From JAWLHK01 sp041690355 [NCBI: bacterium] (GTDB lineage Bacteria; J088; JAWLBW01): a stretch of DNA of 11,374 nucleotides. The translations under genes were made by a program, and so were the position numbers. Location: assembly GCA_041690355.1 (NCBI GenBank), contig JAWLHK010000038.1, positions 1-11,374 on the forward strand, in the 5' to 3' direction. The notes under the pieces are model-generated. The model searched no databases and was not told the origin of the DNA. It saw nothing but the letters and a program-made list of their open reading frames with translations. Shown here piece after piece: positions 1 to 7,644 of the stretch (the stretch's first letter is position 1; every line of letters starts with the position of its first letter).

Positions 1-22
1 ACACATGCCCCAACCAGACAAC

Positions 23-1674
<1,652 letters not shown>

Positions 1675-1678
<4 letters not shown>

Positions 1679-1854
1679 GGTCCCGGACTCCTCTGCTCGC
1701 GCGCCTCCTCGGCCCGCTCCAGCTCCTCAAGCCACTCCGCCGCCGCCTGGCGCGCCAGCACCCGCGCCAGCTCAAGCACCGCCTCGGGCGGCTCCTCGGG
1801 TCGGGTGGGGGCGCCGCCGCGCGACGGCTTGATGTTGTGCGCGTTCCGGGTCAT
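1675..1854 (-). CDS. Small helical protein coupled to the recombinase
   Basis: 59 aa, beginning MTRNAHNIKPSRGG. It has an N-terminal basic/proline-rich part (residues 1-23) followed by one predicted amphipathic, Glu/Ala/Arg-rich helix (about 24-54). Its TGA overlaps the recombinase ATG in an ATGA arrangement. The overlap and the unbroken frame are the main support, since there is no clear SD ahead of the ATG. Function is unknown. Small ORFs coupled to serine recombinases are often accessory or directionality proteins, but nothing in the sequence shows that here. Confidence 0.6.
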
Positions 1855-1914
1855 GGCGAGGCTTTTCCCGGATCCGCGCCTGCACGAAAAAGTGCGAAAT
1901 AATCACAAAACCCC

Positions 1915-2697
1915 TCACGAAACCTCCCGGCGCCGTCGGCGTTGGAAATCGAAGCGCCGGCCGAGCACGTTGCGGATGGTTTCCTCCTTGGGCAGATCGT
2001 TCTCGCCCGTCGGCAGCCCCTCTTGCGCCAGCGTCTGGCGCAGCCACGCCCGCAGCCAGCGCGCCTCGCCCATGGCGCTGCCCACGACCTTGCCGGTGCG
2101 GACGCGCTCCTCGAATTTGGCCAGGTAGCGGTCGGCGTATTTGCGCGGGCGCCCCGGGCGTCGCTCCGCCACCGCCACCGCGGCGTCGACGCCGTGCTCG
2201 GTCAGGCGCCGGCGCAGCACCTCGGGCTCGAGGAAATCGTGGCGCCGGCAGACCTCCCGCAGGTGGCGCAGGGGCAGGATGAGGCGCCCGATCAGTGTCC
2301 GACCGGGGGCGGGGTAGTCCGCCCACGCCACGGCGGTCAGGCTCAGGAACAGCGCGCGGGCGGCGTCGGGGTCGCCGTCCATGCGTCGGGCGAGCGAGCG
2401 CGCCGCCGCCGGCAGACCGTCGCACCAGGTGAGACCGTGCACGATGTCGTGGCGGGTGACCGGCTGGGGCTGCGGCGCCACCTCCCCACCCAGCAGCGGG
2501 TGCGCCACCACCGCATGCGGATGGCAGTCGGGGCCGAGGTCGCCGTCGCAGGCGTAGAATGAGTCCCGCCAGAGCTCGCGCACGAGGGCGTCGCGGAGGA
2601 CGGCGACCGCGATGCCGCGACCGCCGTTGTCCCACGCCAGCGCCTTCACGAACGCAGCGAACGCTAAGGGCGAGTCAGACTCCCTGAAGAAGCTCAT
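1915..2697 (-). CDS. Hypothetical protein with basic RPGRPRKY segment
   Basis: 260 aa from the ATG at 2697, whose first base is shared with the stop of the 115-aa gene (TGATG). An upstream in-frame extension to 2901 exists, but it would run through that gene and is rejected. I do not recognise the family. The N-terminal two thirds is mixed helical with several Trp, His and Cys residues (for example Cys50, Cys58 and Cys92). The C-terminal third holds an AT-hook-like RPGRPRKY (180-187), then a basic helical part and PKEETIRNVLGRRF (236-249), which resembles a DNA-binding helix-turn-helix. It ends in a run of arginines. It sits between the 115-aa gene and the 59-aa/recombinase pair on the same strand, so it is probably part of the integration operon, perhaps as a DNA-binding accessory factor (inference). 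Confidence 0.75.
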   Translation of the reverse strand: MSFFRESDSPLAFAAFVKALAWDNGGRGIAVAVLRDALVRELWRDSFYACDGDLGPDCHPHAVVAHPLLGGEVAPQPQPVTRHDIVHGLTWCDGLPAAARSLARRMDGDPDAARALFLSLTAVAWADYPAPGRTLIGRLILPLRHLREVCRRHDFLEPEVLRRRLTEHGVDAAVAVAERRPGRPRKYADRYLAKFEERVRTGKVVGSAMGEARWLRAWLRQTLAQEGLPTGENDLPKEETIRNVLGRRFDFQRRRRREVS

Positions 2698-3044
2698 CAC
2701 CCGCGATGGTAGGGCGTCGCCGGCGCCTCGACCAGGGCGCGCCGCACGTTGCGCAGAACCGCCAACACGATGGGCGGGTGGTTCCAGTCGTCCTCGAGCT
2801 CCTCCACGGCGAAATCCAGCGCCGCGAGGGTGTCCTCGGGGCTCGTCGGACGCAGGCGCGCCACGTCCTCCGCCGCCGCGTCCACGGCGCGGTCGAGCCA
2901 CTCGAGCGTATCGTCGTCGGGCAGGAGAGTGATGTCGAAGCCGCGCAGGTCCCGGTAGCGCGTGATCGTGCTCGCCATCGACGAGGCGGAAGCGTCGTTG
3001 ACAGCAGGGTAGGGGGTGTAGGAAGAGAAATCAGCCTTGCGCAT
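2697..3044 (-). CDS. Hypothetical acidic small protein, first gene of the recombinase operon
   Basis: 115 aa beginning MRKADFSSYTPYP. The start at 3044 is chosen because GAGGTGA lies 5 nt upstream on the minus strand. The longer frame to 3266 has no such site and would cross the promoter at 3154-3182. The protein is acidic in its middle (DDDTLEWLDRAVDAAAEDVA, about residues 46-65) and mainly helical, with no signal peptide or membrane segment. Family and function are not recognised. Its stop overlaps the start of the 260-aa gene by one base (TGATG), which argues that the two are made together. Confidence 0.75.
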   Translation of the reverse strand: MRKADFSSYTPYPAVNDASASSMASTITRYRDLRGFDITLLPDDDTLEWLDRAVDAAAEDVARLRPTSPEDTLAALDFAVEELEDDWNHPPIVLAVLRNVRRALVEAPATPYHRG

Positions 3045-3153
3045 GATGGTCACCTCATCGTGTGTGGGGTCAGGCCATCGTCGCGGCGGCAACCGCGGCG
3101 GTGGCCGATTTACTGTCGGGGCACCGAGAATTTCCTCAAGCACCAACCCAGTA

Positions 3154-3182
3154 ATTATAGCCGGTTGCGCGGGCGTGGCCAA
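3154..3182 (-). promoter_or_regulatory. Sigma70-type promoter for the recombinase operon
   Basis: On the minus strand TTGGCC (3182-3177) is followed after exactly 17 nt by a perfect TATAAT (3159-3154). It lies about 110 nt before the start of the 115-aa gene. TATAAT is rare in such G+C-rich DNA, which strengthens the call. Confidence 0.7.
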
Positions 3183-3283
3183 GGCCCGGCGCGTTTTTGT
3201 TTTGCGGGGACTGCAGGTCGCGCAGGTAGTTGTCAGGCGCTCCAAGATCTGGGGGCGCGGCGCCATATGTCCCGACTAACGGG

Positions 3284-3298
3284 CGTGACGATGTCACG
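3284..3298. promoter_or_regulatory. Palindromic operator 1, CGTGAC-N3-GTCACG
   Basis: A perfect 6+6 dyad with spacer GAT. Its centre is 38 bp from that of the next copy. Its arms contain GTGAC/GTCAC, the form GTSAC. Confidence 0.65.
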
Positions 3299-3321
3299 TC
3301 GTGGAATGCGCCACGCCGTCG

Positions 3322-3336
3322 CGTGACCACGTCACG
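3322..3336. promoter_or_regulatory. Palindromic operator 2, CGTGAC-N3-GTCACG
   Basis: The same dyad as at 3284 with spacer CAC. It ends 4 nt before the weak -35 candidate at 3341. Confidence 0.65.
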
Positions 3337-3472
3337 ACCCTTGTTCCCGGTCTCGCGGACGCTTAACGACCGGGGCGACTTCCGCCTGCCGCCCCCAGTG
3401 ACCGATGGTAGCCAGCGCTTCTCCCTTCCGGATCGCCAACCCCATTCCCTCGTCCCCCCCTTGATCTCCGGT

Positions 3473-3487
3473 TGTGACGCGGTCACG
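3473..3487. promoter_or_regulatory. Palindromic operator 3, GTGAC-N3-GTCAC
   Basis: A perfect 5+5 dyad (3474-3486, spacer GCG) in the leader of the methyltransferase gene, 17 nt before its SD. The possible GTG start at 3474 lies inside this dyad, a further reason to prefer the ATG at 3516. Confidence 0.6.
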
Positions 3488-3515
3488 CTACCACCGTTGG
3501 GATTGGGAGGGGGCG

Positions 3516-5363
3516 ATGAGCAACAGAAAAAAGGAGCCGAGGGAGCGGGTGCGCGCGCGCAAACGTCGCGAGCGCGAAAGGCGCAGAAACGCCGGCGCCC
3601 AACGCAAGGTAGTGTCGATAGATCACGTCGCTCACGCAAGTCTCAAGGGACTCGCCGACCTTTGGGACTGCGACATACAGACCGCGACCTCGCATCTCTC
3701 GAAGTGGGCTTATTTCCGGATGGAGAGGGCGCGCCGGAAGAACCAGAAGACTCCCATACCACCGCCGGAAGCCGCTTCACCACGACGAAAGAGCGACGAC
3801 ACGATCCGGGGGCGCGTCCACTACCTGTCCCTGTTTTCCGGCGTCGAGTGTCTCATGCATGCGGTTAGCCACTACTGGCGCTGCTGGGGCGTTGCGCAGT
3901 TCGACCCCAAGGACGGAACGAAGCAGTTCGCCGCCCGCGTGCTGGCACGGCGTCTGCCGAGGGGCGTGGAGAACCTCGGCGATGTCACGAAGCTTCAGCC
4001 GAACTTCATCGGGGACATCGACTTAATCGTCGGCGGCAGCCCGTGTCAGTCCTTCAGCCGCGCCGGCGCCAGGAACGCGATGACGGATCCGCGCGGCCGG
4101 CTGACGCGGGTGTTCATGGAACTGGCGATGAATGCGAAGGGGGCGTCGTCGCTGGCAGACACGCCCGGTGTACCGATGATCCTTTGGGAGAACGTGCCCG
4201 ACGTGTTGCTAAACAAGAAAAACAGGACTACCGGGCGCAAACGCAGCCCCGACGAGCATCCATTTTGCATCATCCTCGGCATGCTGGGCGGGGCGGATGA
4301 TGGAGCGCCTTTGTCCTTTCCCGACGAGACCATGACCTGGCCGAAGACCGGCTACTATATCGGCCCGCAACGACGCGTGGCCTGGCGGGTGCTTGACGCA
4401 TCGCTGTTCGGGCTGCCGCAGCAGCGGCAGAGGCTGTTCCTGGTGGCGACGCGCAACGGCGACGGTTTGGAGCCGATCAACTGCCTCTTCGACAAGCCGC
4501 CTCCGCTCGGACCGCCGCTCGAGACACCGCAGGGAGAACTCTATCTGCTCCCCGAGGGCTCTATGGGGCCAAGCGAACCAGTCTCCTGGAGTTTCGAGGA
4601 AGTCTTCGAGTGCAACCCGGAGCGGGAGGCAAGATTTGCGCTTGACCCCGACTCGGCGCGGACGATCCGGGAGAACGCCCTGAAAGCGTTCAAGAAATAT
4701 CGGAAGAACCCGGAAGCGGAGAAGCAGAGGAACCGATGGATACTGAACGCCCTGGCGCGGGTGGCGCAAGGGCGGGAGATAGACCCCGCGGCGGTTCCCG
4801 GCGATGCGGTGCTGGTGGACGTCTATGGGATGAACGGGCGCATCTCGACCCGCATCGATAAAGCCGCCTGCACGGTTACGGCGGCCTACGGCGACTTGCA
4901 CCGACCCAACCGGCCCATCGTGGCGCGACGGGAGGAGGGTCGCGCTTGGCTGCGCTGGCTGATGCCGGTGGAGGCTGAGCGCTTGATGGGCCTGCCCGAC
5001 AACTGGACGCGATTACCCGACATTCCCGAGGAGGAGCAGGACGGAGACCGCTTCCGCGCCATCGGCAACGGGATCGCCGTGCCGCCGTTGCGCTGGATCT
5101 GCGAGCGCATCGAGGCGGAGTTCGGGCGGGTGAGGGCGGCGGGTGTTTATGAGACGGACCCGGCGGCGTATGTGTTTAATCCCCTCACCAGGGACATGAC
5201 CGCCCCCATGCAGGTGAAGGAGGAGGTGCCGCCCACCGGCATCGCGCGGCTGGTGAGGCTTGATCGTCAGGACCGGATTTACGACGAGCGGCTGGACACT
5301 GAATTTGCCTTGATAGCGGGAATGGGTGCGCCGAAGAAGAAGGGGAAGAAGCGGGGGAAATGA
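3516..5363 (+). CDS. Solitary DNA (cytosine-5) methyltransferase with basic N-terminal extension
   Basis: 615 aa. It transfers a methyl group from S-adenosylmethionine to C5 of cytosine in a specific DNA site. Motif I is LSLFSG (104-109), motif IV is GGSPCQSFS with catalytic Cys177, motif VI is ENV (225-227), motif VIII is QQRQRLF (302-308), motif IX is in RWLMPVEAERLMGLP (480-493), and motif X is RAIGNG (514-519). The stretch between VIII and IX (about 310-478) should be the target recognition domain. Residues 1-100 are an extension rich in Arg/Lys with a possible helix-turn-helix at about 43-67, and the protein ends in a lysine-rich tail. Start at 3516: GGGAGGGGG lies just upstream. A GTG 14 codons earlier is in frame but has no SD and lies in an operator. 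No endonuclease gene is visible, so it is an orphan methyltransferase of the phage or island type. Its site cannot be read from sequence. Confidence 0.95.
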   Translation: MSNRKKEPRERVRARKRRERERRRNAGAQRKVVSIDHVAHASLKGLADLWDCDIQTATSHLSKWAYFRMERARRKNQKTPIPPPEAASPRRKSDDTIRGRVHYLSLFSGVECLMHAVSHYWRCWGVAQFDPKDGTKQFAARVLARRLPRGVENLGDVTKLQPNFIGDIDLIVGGSPCQSFSRAGARNAMTDPRGRLTRVFMELAMNAKGASSLADTPGVPMILWENVPDVLLNKKNRTTGRKRSPDEHPFCIILGMLGGADDGAPLSFPDETMTWPKTGYYIGPQRRVAWRVLDASLFGLPQQRQRLFLVATRNGDGLEPINCLFDKPPPLGPPLETPQGELYLLPEGSMGPSEPVSWSFEEVFECNPEREARFALDPDSARTIRENALKAFKKYRKNPEAEKQRNRWILNALARVAQGREIDPAAVPGDAVLVDVYGMNGRISTRIDKAACTVTAAYGDLHRPNRPIVARREEGRAWLRWLMPVEAERLMGLPDNWTRLPDIPEEEQDGDRFRAIGNGIAVPPLRWICERIEAEFGRVRAAGVYETDPAAYVFNPLTRDMTAPMQVKEEVPPTGIARLVRLDRQDRIYDERLDTEFALIAGMGAPKKKGKKRGK

Positions 5364-5403
5364 ACGGTCGATCGCGCCGAAACGCGCAGCCTCGGACCCC
5401 AAA

Positions 5404-5488
5404 GCACCACCGCGCCCAGCAGCCCCGCCTCGGTCACCGCCTGCTCGCGGGTGGCGGCGCCCAGCTTCCGCTTGGCGTTGGCAATGTC
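5404..5488 (-). pseudogene. C-terminal remnant of a second LuxR-family regulator
   Basis: The minus strand encodes DIANAKRKLGAATREQAV and runs on to TEAGLLGAVV. This matches the last helices of a LuxR-type HTH domain and closely resembles VEFHVENAKRKLGVFNRTHAVVKAI of the intact luxR nearby. Upstream of Asp (5488) the frame reads unrelated sequence, and downstream it runs antisense into the methyltransferase, so only about 28 codons survive. The 70 nt to the left of the 60-aa gene (5489-5556) read as unrelated, possibly old coding sequence. It suggests a former second copy of the quorum-sensing module. Confidence 0.6.
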
Positions 5489-5556
5489 AGCCGGCGGCCG
5501 CCCTCGGGCATGGCGGGGTTACCGGCGTCGACGTCCAGCCCCCACAGCAGCGGCCG

Positions 5557-5739
5557 CTACTCCCGGTCGTCGGGATGTTCATCGGTGAGGGCGGTTTCGG
5601 CCCGCCTCAGATACCCTGCCACCTCCTGAAGCCCAAGCCGCTCGGCCTGGTGGACCAGATAGAGAAGGGCCGAACGCAGGGCGCTGCGTTCGTCCGGTTC
5701 GTGGTTGTGATCAGGCCGCACGATATCCCCACACTTCAC
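5557..5739 (-). CDS. Small helical protein, paralogue of the protein after luxI
   Basis: 60 aa if started at the GTG at 5739. A second GTG at 5721 has a better SD-like GGGGA and is also possible. The core (about 20-51) LRSALLYLVHQAERLGLQEV...AETAL aligns with LESALVYLQQEAARMDFREV...ILAL of the gene at 7341-7523, sharing the L-SAL-YL, A-R and EV positions. It is predicted as two amphipathic helices, with no signal or membrane segment. It is divergent from luxR, with 122 nt between their starts. Function unknown. The two copies flanking luxR-luxI suggest a role linked to quorum sensing (inference). Confidence 0.65.
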   Translation of the reverse strand: MKCGDIVRPDHNHEPDERSALRSALLYLVHQAERLGLQEVAGYLRRAETALTDEHPDDRE

Positions 5740-5781
5740 CCATGGTCGGCCTCATCATGGCGCGTGAGGTGATGCTTTTGA

Positions 5782-5802
5782 CCCCGGCAAATTTACCAGG
5801 GG
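5782..5802. promoter_or_regulatory. Candidate LuxR-binding inverted repeat upstream of luxR
   Basis: CCCCGGC, AAATTTA and CCAGGGG form an imperfect dyad 60 nt before the luxR start. Its form (CCCC-GGC, A/T-rich centre, CC-AGGGG) resembles the inverted repeat upstream of luxI at 6611-6632. A possible -35 TTGACC (5778-5783) adjoins it, but no clear -10 follows. Confidence 0.45.
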
Positions 5803-5834
5803 TTGCCCGCTGGCCTCCGATGGGGGAACCTATG

Positions 5835-5851
5835 CCAAGGCTTCGCCTTGG
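5835..5851 (+). promoter_or_regulatory. Hairpin at the luxR ribosome binding site
   Basis: A perfect 7-bp inverted repeat, CCAAGGC - TTC - GCCTTGG. Its 3' arm overlaps the first two bases of the luxR SD (GGAG, 5850-5853). In mRNA it could limit ribosome access or simply be a leader stem. Confidence 0.45.
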
Positions 5852-5861
5852 AGTAGGCGCC

Positions 5862-6599
5862 ATGCACATCGAGGCGCACGACCTCCTTCAGCGGTTCATC
5901 GAGCGCCTGAAGGCGGCGGAAGACCCGGAGGAGTTGGAACGAGTCTTTCAGGAGACGGTGGCGGAGCTCGGCTTCAAGTACTTCGCCTACCACGTCGTGT
6001 CGATCGGCGGCGTGGGCGATCGCCTCCCCTACGCCATCACCAACTACGCCGACGAATGGGCCAGGCGGTACGTCCACGCCGGTTATCTGCAAATCGACCC
6101 GGTCACCGGCGAGGCGCCGCATCGGGTGGTGCCCTACGGCTGGCGGGAACTGATGGCGCCGGAGCGTCTGACGCCGCTACAGCGCCAGATGTTCTTCGAA
6201 GCGGAAGACTTCGGCATTTGCGATGGCCTCACCATCCCGATGCACGGCCATGGCCGCGAGTTCGCCACCATGTCGCTCGTGCCCGACGGCAAGGCACCGT
6301 CGGCGGATATCCATCTCCTGCATCTGCTGTCGCTGTACTACCACCAGCACAGCCGTTCCATTTTGCTGGAGCGTGCAATGAGTCCGCCGCGGGCGAAGGC
6401 ACTGCTGTCGCCGCGGGAGAAGGAAACCCTGCAATGGGTGGCGGTCGGCAAGAGTGCCTGGGAGATCTCCGAGATCCTGGGCATTGCCGAGAAAAGCGTC
6501 GAATTCCACGTTGAGAACGCCAAACGCAAACTGGGCGTCTTCAACCGGACGCACGCCGTCGTCAAGGCGATCATGCTGGGCCTGATCCAGGGCCAGTGA
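5862..6599 (+). CDS. luxR: LuxR-family acyl-homoserine-lactone-responsive transcriptional regulator
   Basis: 245 aa. The N-terminal autoinducer-binding domain (about 1-165) keeps the family's ligand-pocket residues: the Trp and Tyr of EWARRYVHAGYL, Asp-Pro in QIDPVTG, Trp in YGWREL and Gly in DFGICDG. The C-terminal HTH (about 180-243) has LSPREKETLQWVAVGKSAWEISEILGI, with the conserved Glu, Leu and Gly, then the recognition part KSVEFHVENAKRKLGV. The start at 5862 is chosen because GGAG lies 8 nt upstream and the length is then normal for the family. An in-frame ORF begins further upstream at 5742. It should bind an acyl-homoserine lactone, probably the LuxI product, and then DNA dyads such as those at 5782 and 6605. 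luxI follows 118 nt downstream. Confidence 0.93.
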   Translation: MHIEAHDLLQRFIERLKAAEDPEELERVFQETVAELGFKYFAYHVVSIGGVGDRLPYAITNYADEWARRYVHAGYLQIDPVTGEAPHRVVPYGWRELMAPERLTPLQRQMFFEAEDFGICDGLTIPMHGHGREFATMSLVPDGKAPSADIHLLHLLSLYYHQHSRSILLERAMSPPRAKALLSPREKETLQWVAVGKSAWEISEILGIAEKSVEFHVENAKRKLGVFNRTHAVVKAIMLGLIQGQ

Positions 6600-6604
6600 C
6601 CGCC

Positions 6605-6639
6605 GTTATTCCCCTGGCGTTTTTCCCAGGGGGAATAAC
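6605..6639. promoter_or_regulatory. Long inverted repeat, candidate lux box and/or luxR terminator
   Basis: GTTATTCCCCTGG (6605-6617), a CGTTTTT loop and CCCAGGGGGAATAAC (6625-6639) make a near-perfect dyad with one unpaired base. It starts 5 nt after the luxR stop and abuts the -35 position of the luxI promoter candidate, the usual place of a LuxR box. There is no T-tract after it, so termination is less likely than operator function. Confidence 0.6.
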
Positions 6640-6664
6640 CGGGGGGAAACCACCCAGCTAATAT
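6636..6664 (+). promoter_or_regulatory. Candidate luxI promoter
   Basis: A good -10 TAATAT (6659-6664) has no matching -35 at 17 nt (TAACCG, 6636-6641). A poor -35 beside an activator dyad is what a LuxR-activated promoter usually shows. Confidence 0.4.
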
Positions 6665-6686
6665 CCAAGAGGGCATCAGGCACATG

Positions 6687-6711
6687 CTCTCTGGCGCCAA
6701 ACGCCAGGGAG
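6687..6711 (+). promoter_or_regulatory. Hairpin sequestering the luxI ribosome binding site
   Basis: CTCTCTGGCG - CCAAA - CGCCAGGGAG pairs over 10 bp, one pair being G-U in RNA. The whole SD of luxI (AGGGAG, 6706-6711) lies in the 3' arm. The core CTGGCG...CGCCAG also echoes the lux-box candidate at 6605, so DNA binding is an alternative. Confidence 0.6.
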
Positions 6712-6717
6712 ATGGTG

Positions 6718-7344
6718 ATGCTGAAAGTTCTCTCTCTCAATGACCCTCATCATGCGGGCCTTCTTGATTCGTTTTTTCGCCTGCGGCACGAGGTCTGTGT
6801 GAAGCGCCTGGGGTGGGACAACATCCTCGGCGACGACAACCGCGAGATCGACCAGTTCGACGACGACCGCGCCGTCTATCTCGTCCAAAGCAACGTCGAC
6901 GGCGAGGCCATCGCCGGCGCGCGCATGCTGAACACGGTCGAGCGCTGCCTCCTCAACGAGGTCTTCCCCGAACTGGTGGACGCGACGCTGCCGCGCTCGC
7001 GGCGCGTCTGGGAGGTAACCCGCTTGGTGGTTGACCACCGCCGCGAGCGGCTGGAGGGCTGCGGCAATGTCTGCGGTCAGCTCCTCTGCGGCCTCCTTGA
7101 CTTCGGCTTTTGGGTCGGGGCGTCCGATTTGGTTTCGGTCTCGGACACGCGAATTGAACGCCTCCTGCTGCGGGCGGGCTGGCGGGTACAGCGCCTCGGG
7201 CAGGTCATCCCGATGGGCAGGGCGCGCGTGGTGGCCGAGCGCCAGCCGCTCGACCCGTCCGTGCTGGCCGAGTGCCGGCGCCGGAACGGCATCACCGAAT
7301 CAGTCCTGGAAATTCCGAGCGAAGAAGAAAGGAGAGTGGCATGA
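6718..7344 (+). CDS. luxI: LuxI-family acyl-homoserine-lactone synthase
   Basis: 208 aa. It makes an acyl-homoserine lactone from S-adenosylmethionine and an acyl donor. The family residues are present as Arg23 (RLRHEV), Trp33 (LGW), Asp45 and Asp48 (EIDQFD), Arg69 (GARML), and Glu99 and Arg102 (WEVTRLVVD). The usual Phe four residues after the first Arg is Cys27 here. The start at 6718 is chosen over the ATG at 6712 because AGGGAG ends at 6711, leaving proper spacing only for the second ATG. It lies downstream of luxR on the same strand and its stop overlaps the start of the 60-aa gene (ATGA). Translation may be controlled by the hairpin over its SD and transcription by LuxR. Confidence 0.93.
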   Translation: MLKVLSLNDPHHAGLLDSFFRLRHEVCVKRLGWDNILGDDNREIDQFDDDRAVYLVQSNVDGEAIAGARMLNTVERCLLNEVFPELVDATLPRSRRVWEVTRLVVDHRRERLEGCGNVCGQLLCGLLDFGFWVGASDLVSVSDTRIERLLLRAGWRVQRLGQVIPMGRARVVAERQPLDPSVLAECRRRNGITESVLEIPSEEERRVA

Positions 7345-7523
7345 ACGTCATCAACATGTCGGCGCGTCGTCGCGCCGTACGGGAAGAGGATCCCCGGAAC
7401 CTGGAGTCGGCGCTCGTCTACCTGCAGCAGGAGGCGGCGCGGATGGATTTCCGCGAGGTCGAGCATTTCATCGGCTGCAGCATCCTCGCCTTGCACGAGG
7501 CCCTTCGCAGGCATTCCAACTGA
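7341..7523 (+). CDS. Small helical protein translationally coupled to luxI
   Basis: 60 aa from the ATG at 7341, which overlaps the luxI stop by 4 nt (ATGA) and has AAAGGAG upstream. A basic N-terminus (ARRRAVREE) is followed by two amphipathic helices, NLESALVYLQQEAARMDF and REVEHFIGC...ALHEALRR. The core aligns with the minus-strand gene at 5557-5739. No catalytic motif, signal or membrane segment is seen. Function unknown. Its coupling to luxI suggests it is made in proportion to the synthase. Confidence 0.78.
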   Translation: MNVINMSARRRAVREEDPRNLESALVYLQQEAARMDFREVEHFIGCSILALHEALRRHSN

Positions 7524-7533
7524 TCCCGAGGGA

Positions 7534-7562
7534 GGGGGGCTGCCGTCGCGCCCCCTTCTTTT
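7534..7562 (+). terminator. Rho-independent terminator of the luxI operon
   Basis: A GGGGGC/GCCCCC stem (7535-7540 with 7550-7555) with a 9-nt loop is followed by TTCTTTT. It begins about 10 nt after the stop of the 60-aa gene. Confidence 0.75.
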
Positions 7563-7580
7563 GGCTGTGACATGCAATCA

Positions 7581-7603
7581 TCCGTTGCGTCTCCGTTTGC
7601 GTC
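7581..7603 (+). repeat. Short tandem repeat upstream of the XRE regulator
   Basis: TCCGTTGCGTC is followed directly by TCCGTTTGCGTC, an 11/12-bp tandem pair about 42 nt before the start of the regulator gene. It could be an operator spanning one helical turn per unit. No clear promoter elements can be set around it. Confidence 0.35.
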
Positions 7604-7644
7604 TGGCAGCATTAAAGGCGCGGACCCTTTGCGAGGAGGTGCGG

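Larger units (their letters stand above)
3183..3515. other. Intergenic region between divergent recombinase operon and methyltransferase
   Basis: 333 nt without a convincing gene. The weak open frames here lack ribosome binding sites and conserved features. It holds three GTGAC-N3-GTCAC palindromes (listed separately), a smaller inverted repeat CGTGG-N6-CCACG between the first two, and a weak candidate promoter for the methyltransferase (TTGTTC 3341-3346, 16 nt, TTAACG 3363-3368). Confidence 0.5.

Noticed and set aside
3474-3515. Upstream GTG start for the methyltransferase
   Set aside because: No SD, and the GTG lies in a palindromic operator. The ATG at 3516 has GGGAGGGGG in front.
3136-3639. 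167-codon minus-strand frame upstream of the methyltransferase
   Set aside because: It overlaps the methyltransferase start and the operators, has no SD, and its composition is unlike a real protein.
4209-4901. 230-codon minus-strand frame inside the methyltransferase
   Set aside because: Shadow frame with no recognisable domain.
3516-5363. Restriction-modification system
   Set aside because: No endonuclease-like gene is found on either side. The neighbours are the recombinase operon and quorum-sensing genes.
6605-6639. Plain rho-independent terminator for luxR
   Set aside because: The stem is strong but the T-run is in the loop and G/A-rich sequence follows. A regulatory dyad fits better, though termination is not excluded.
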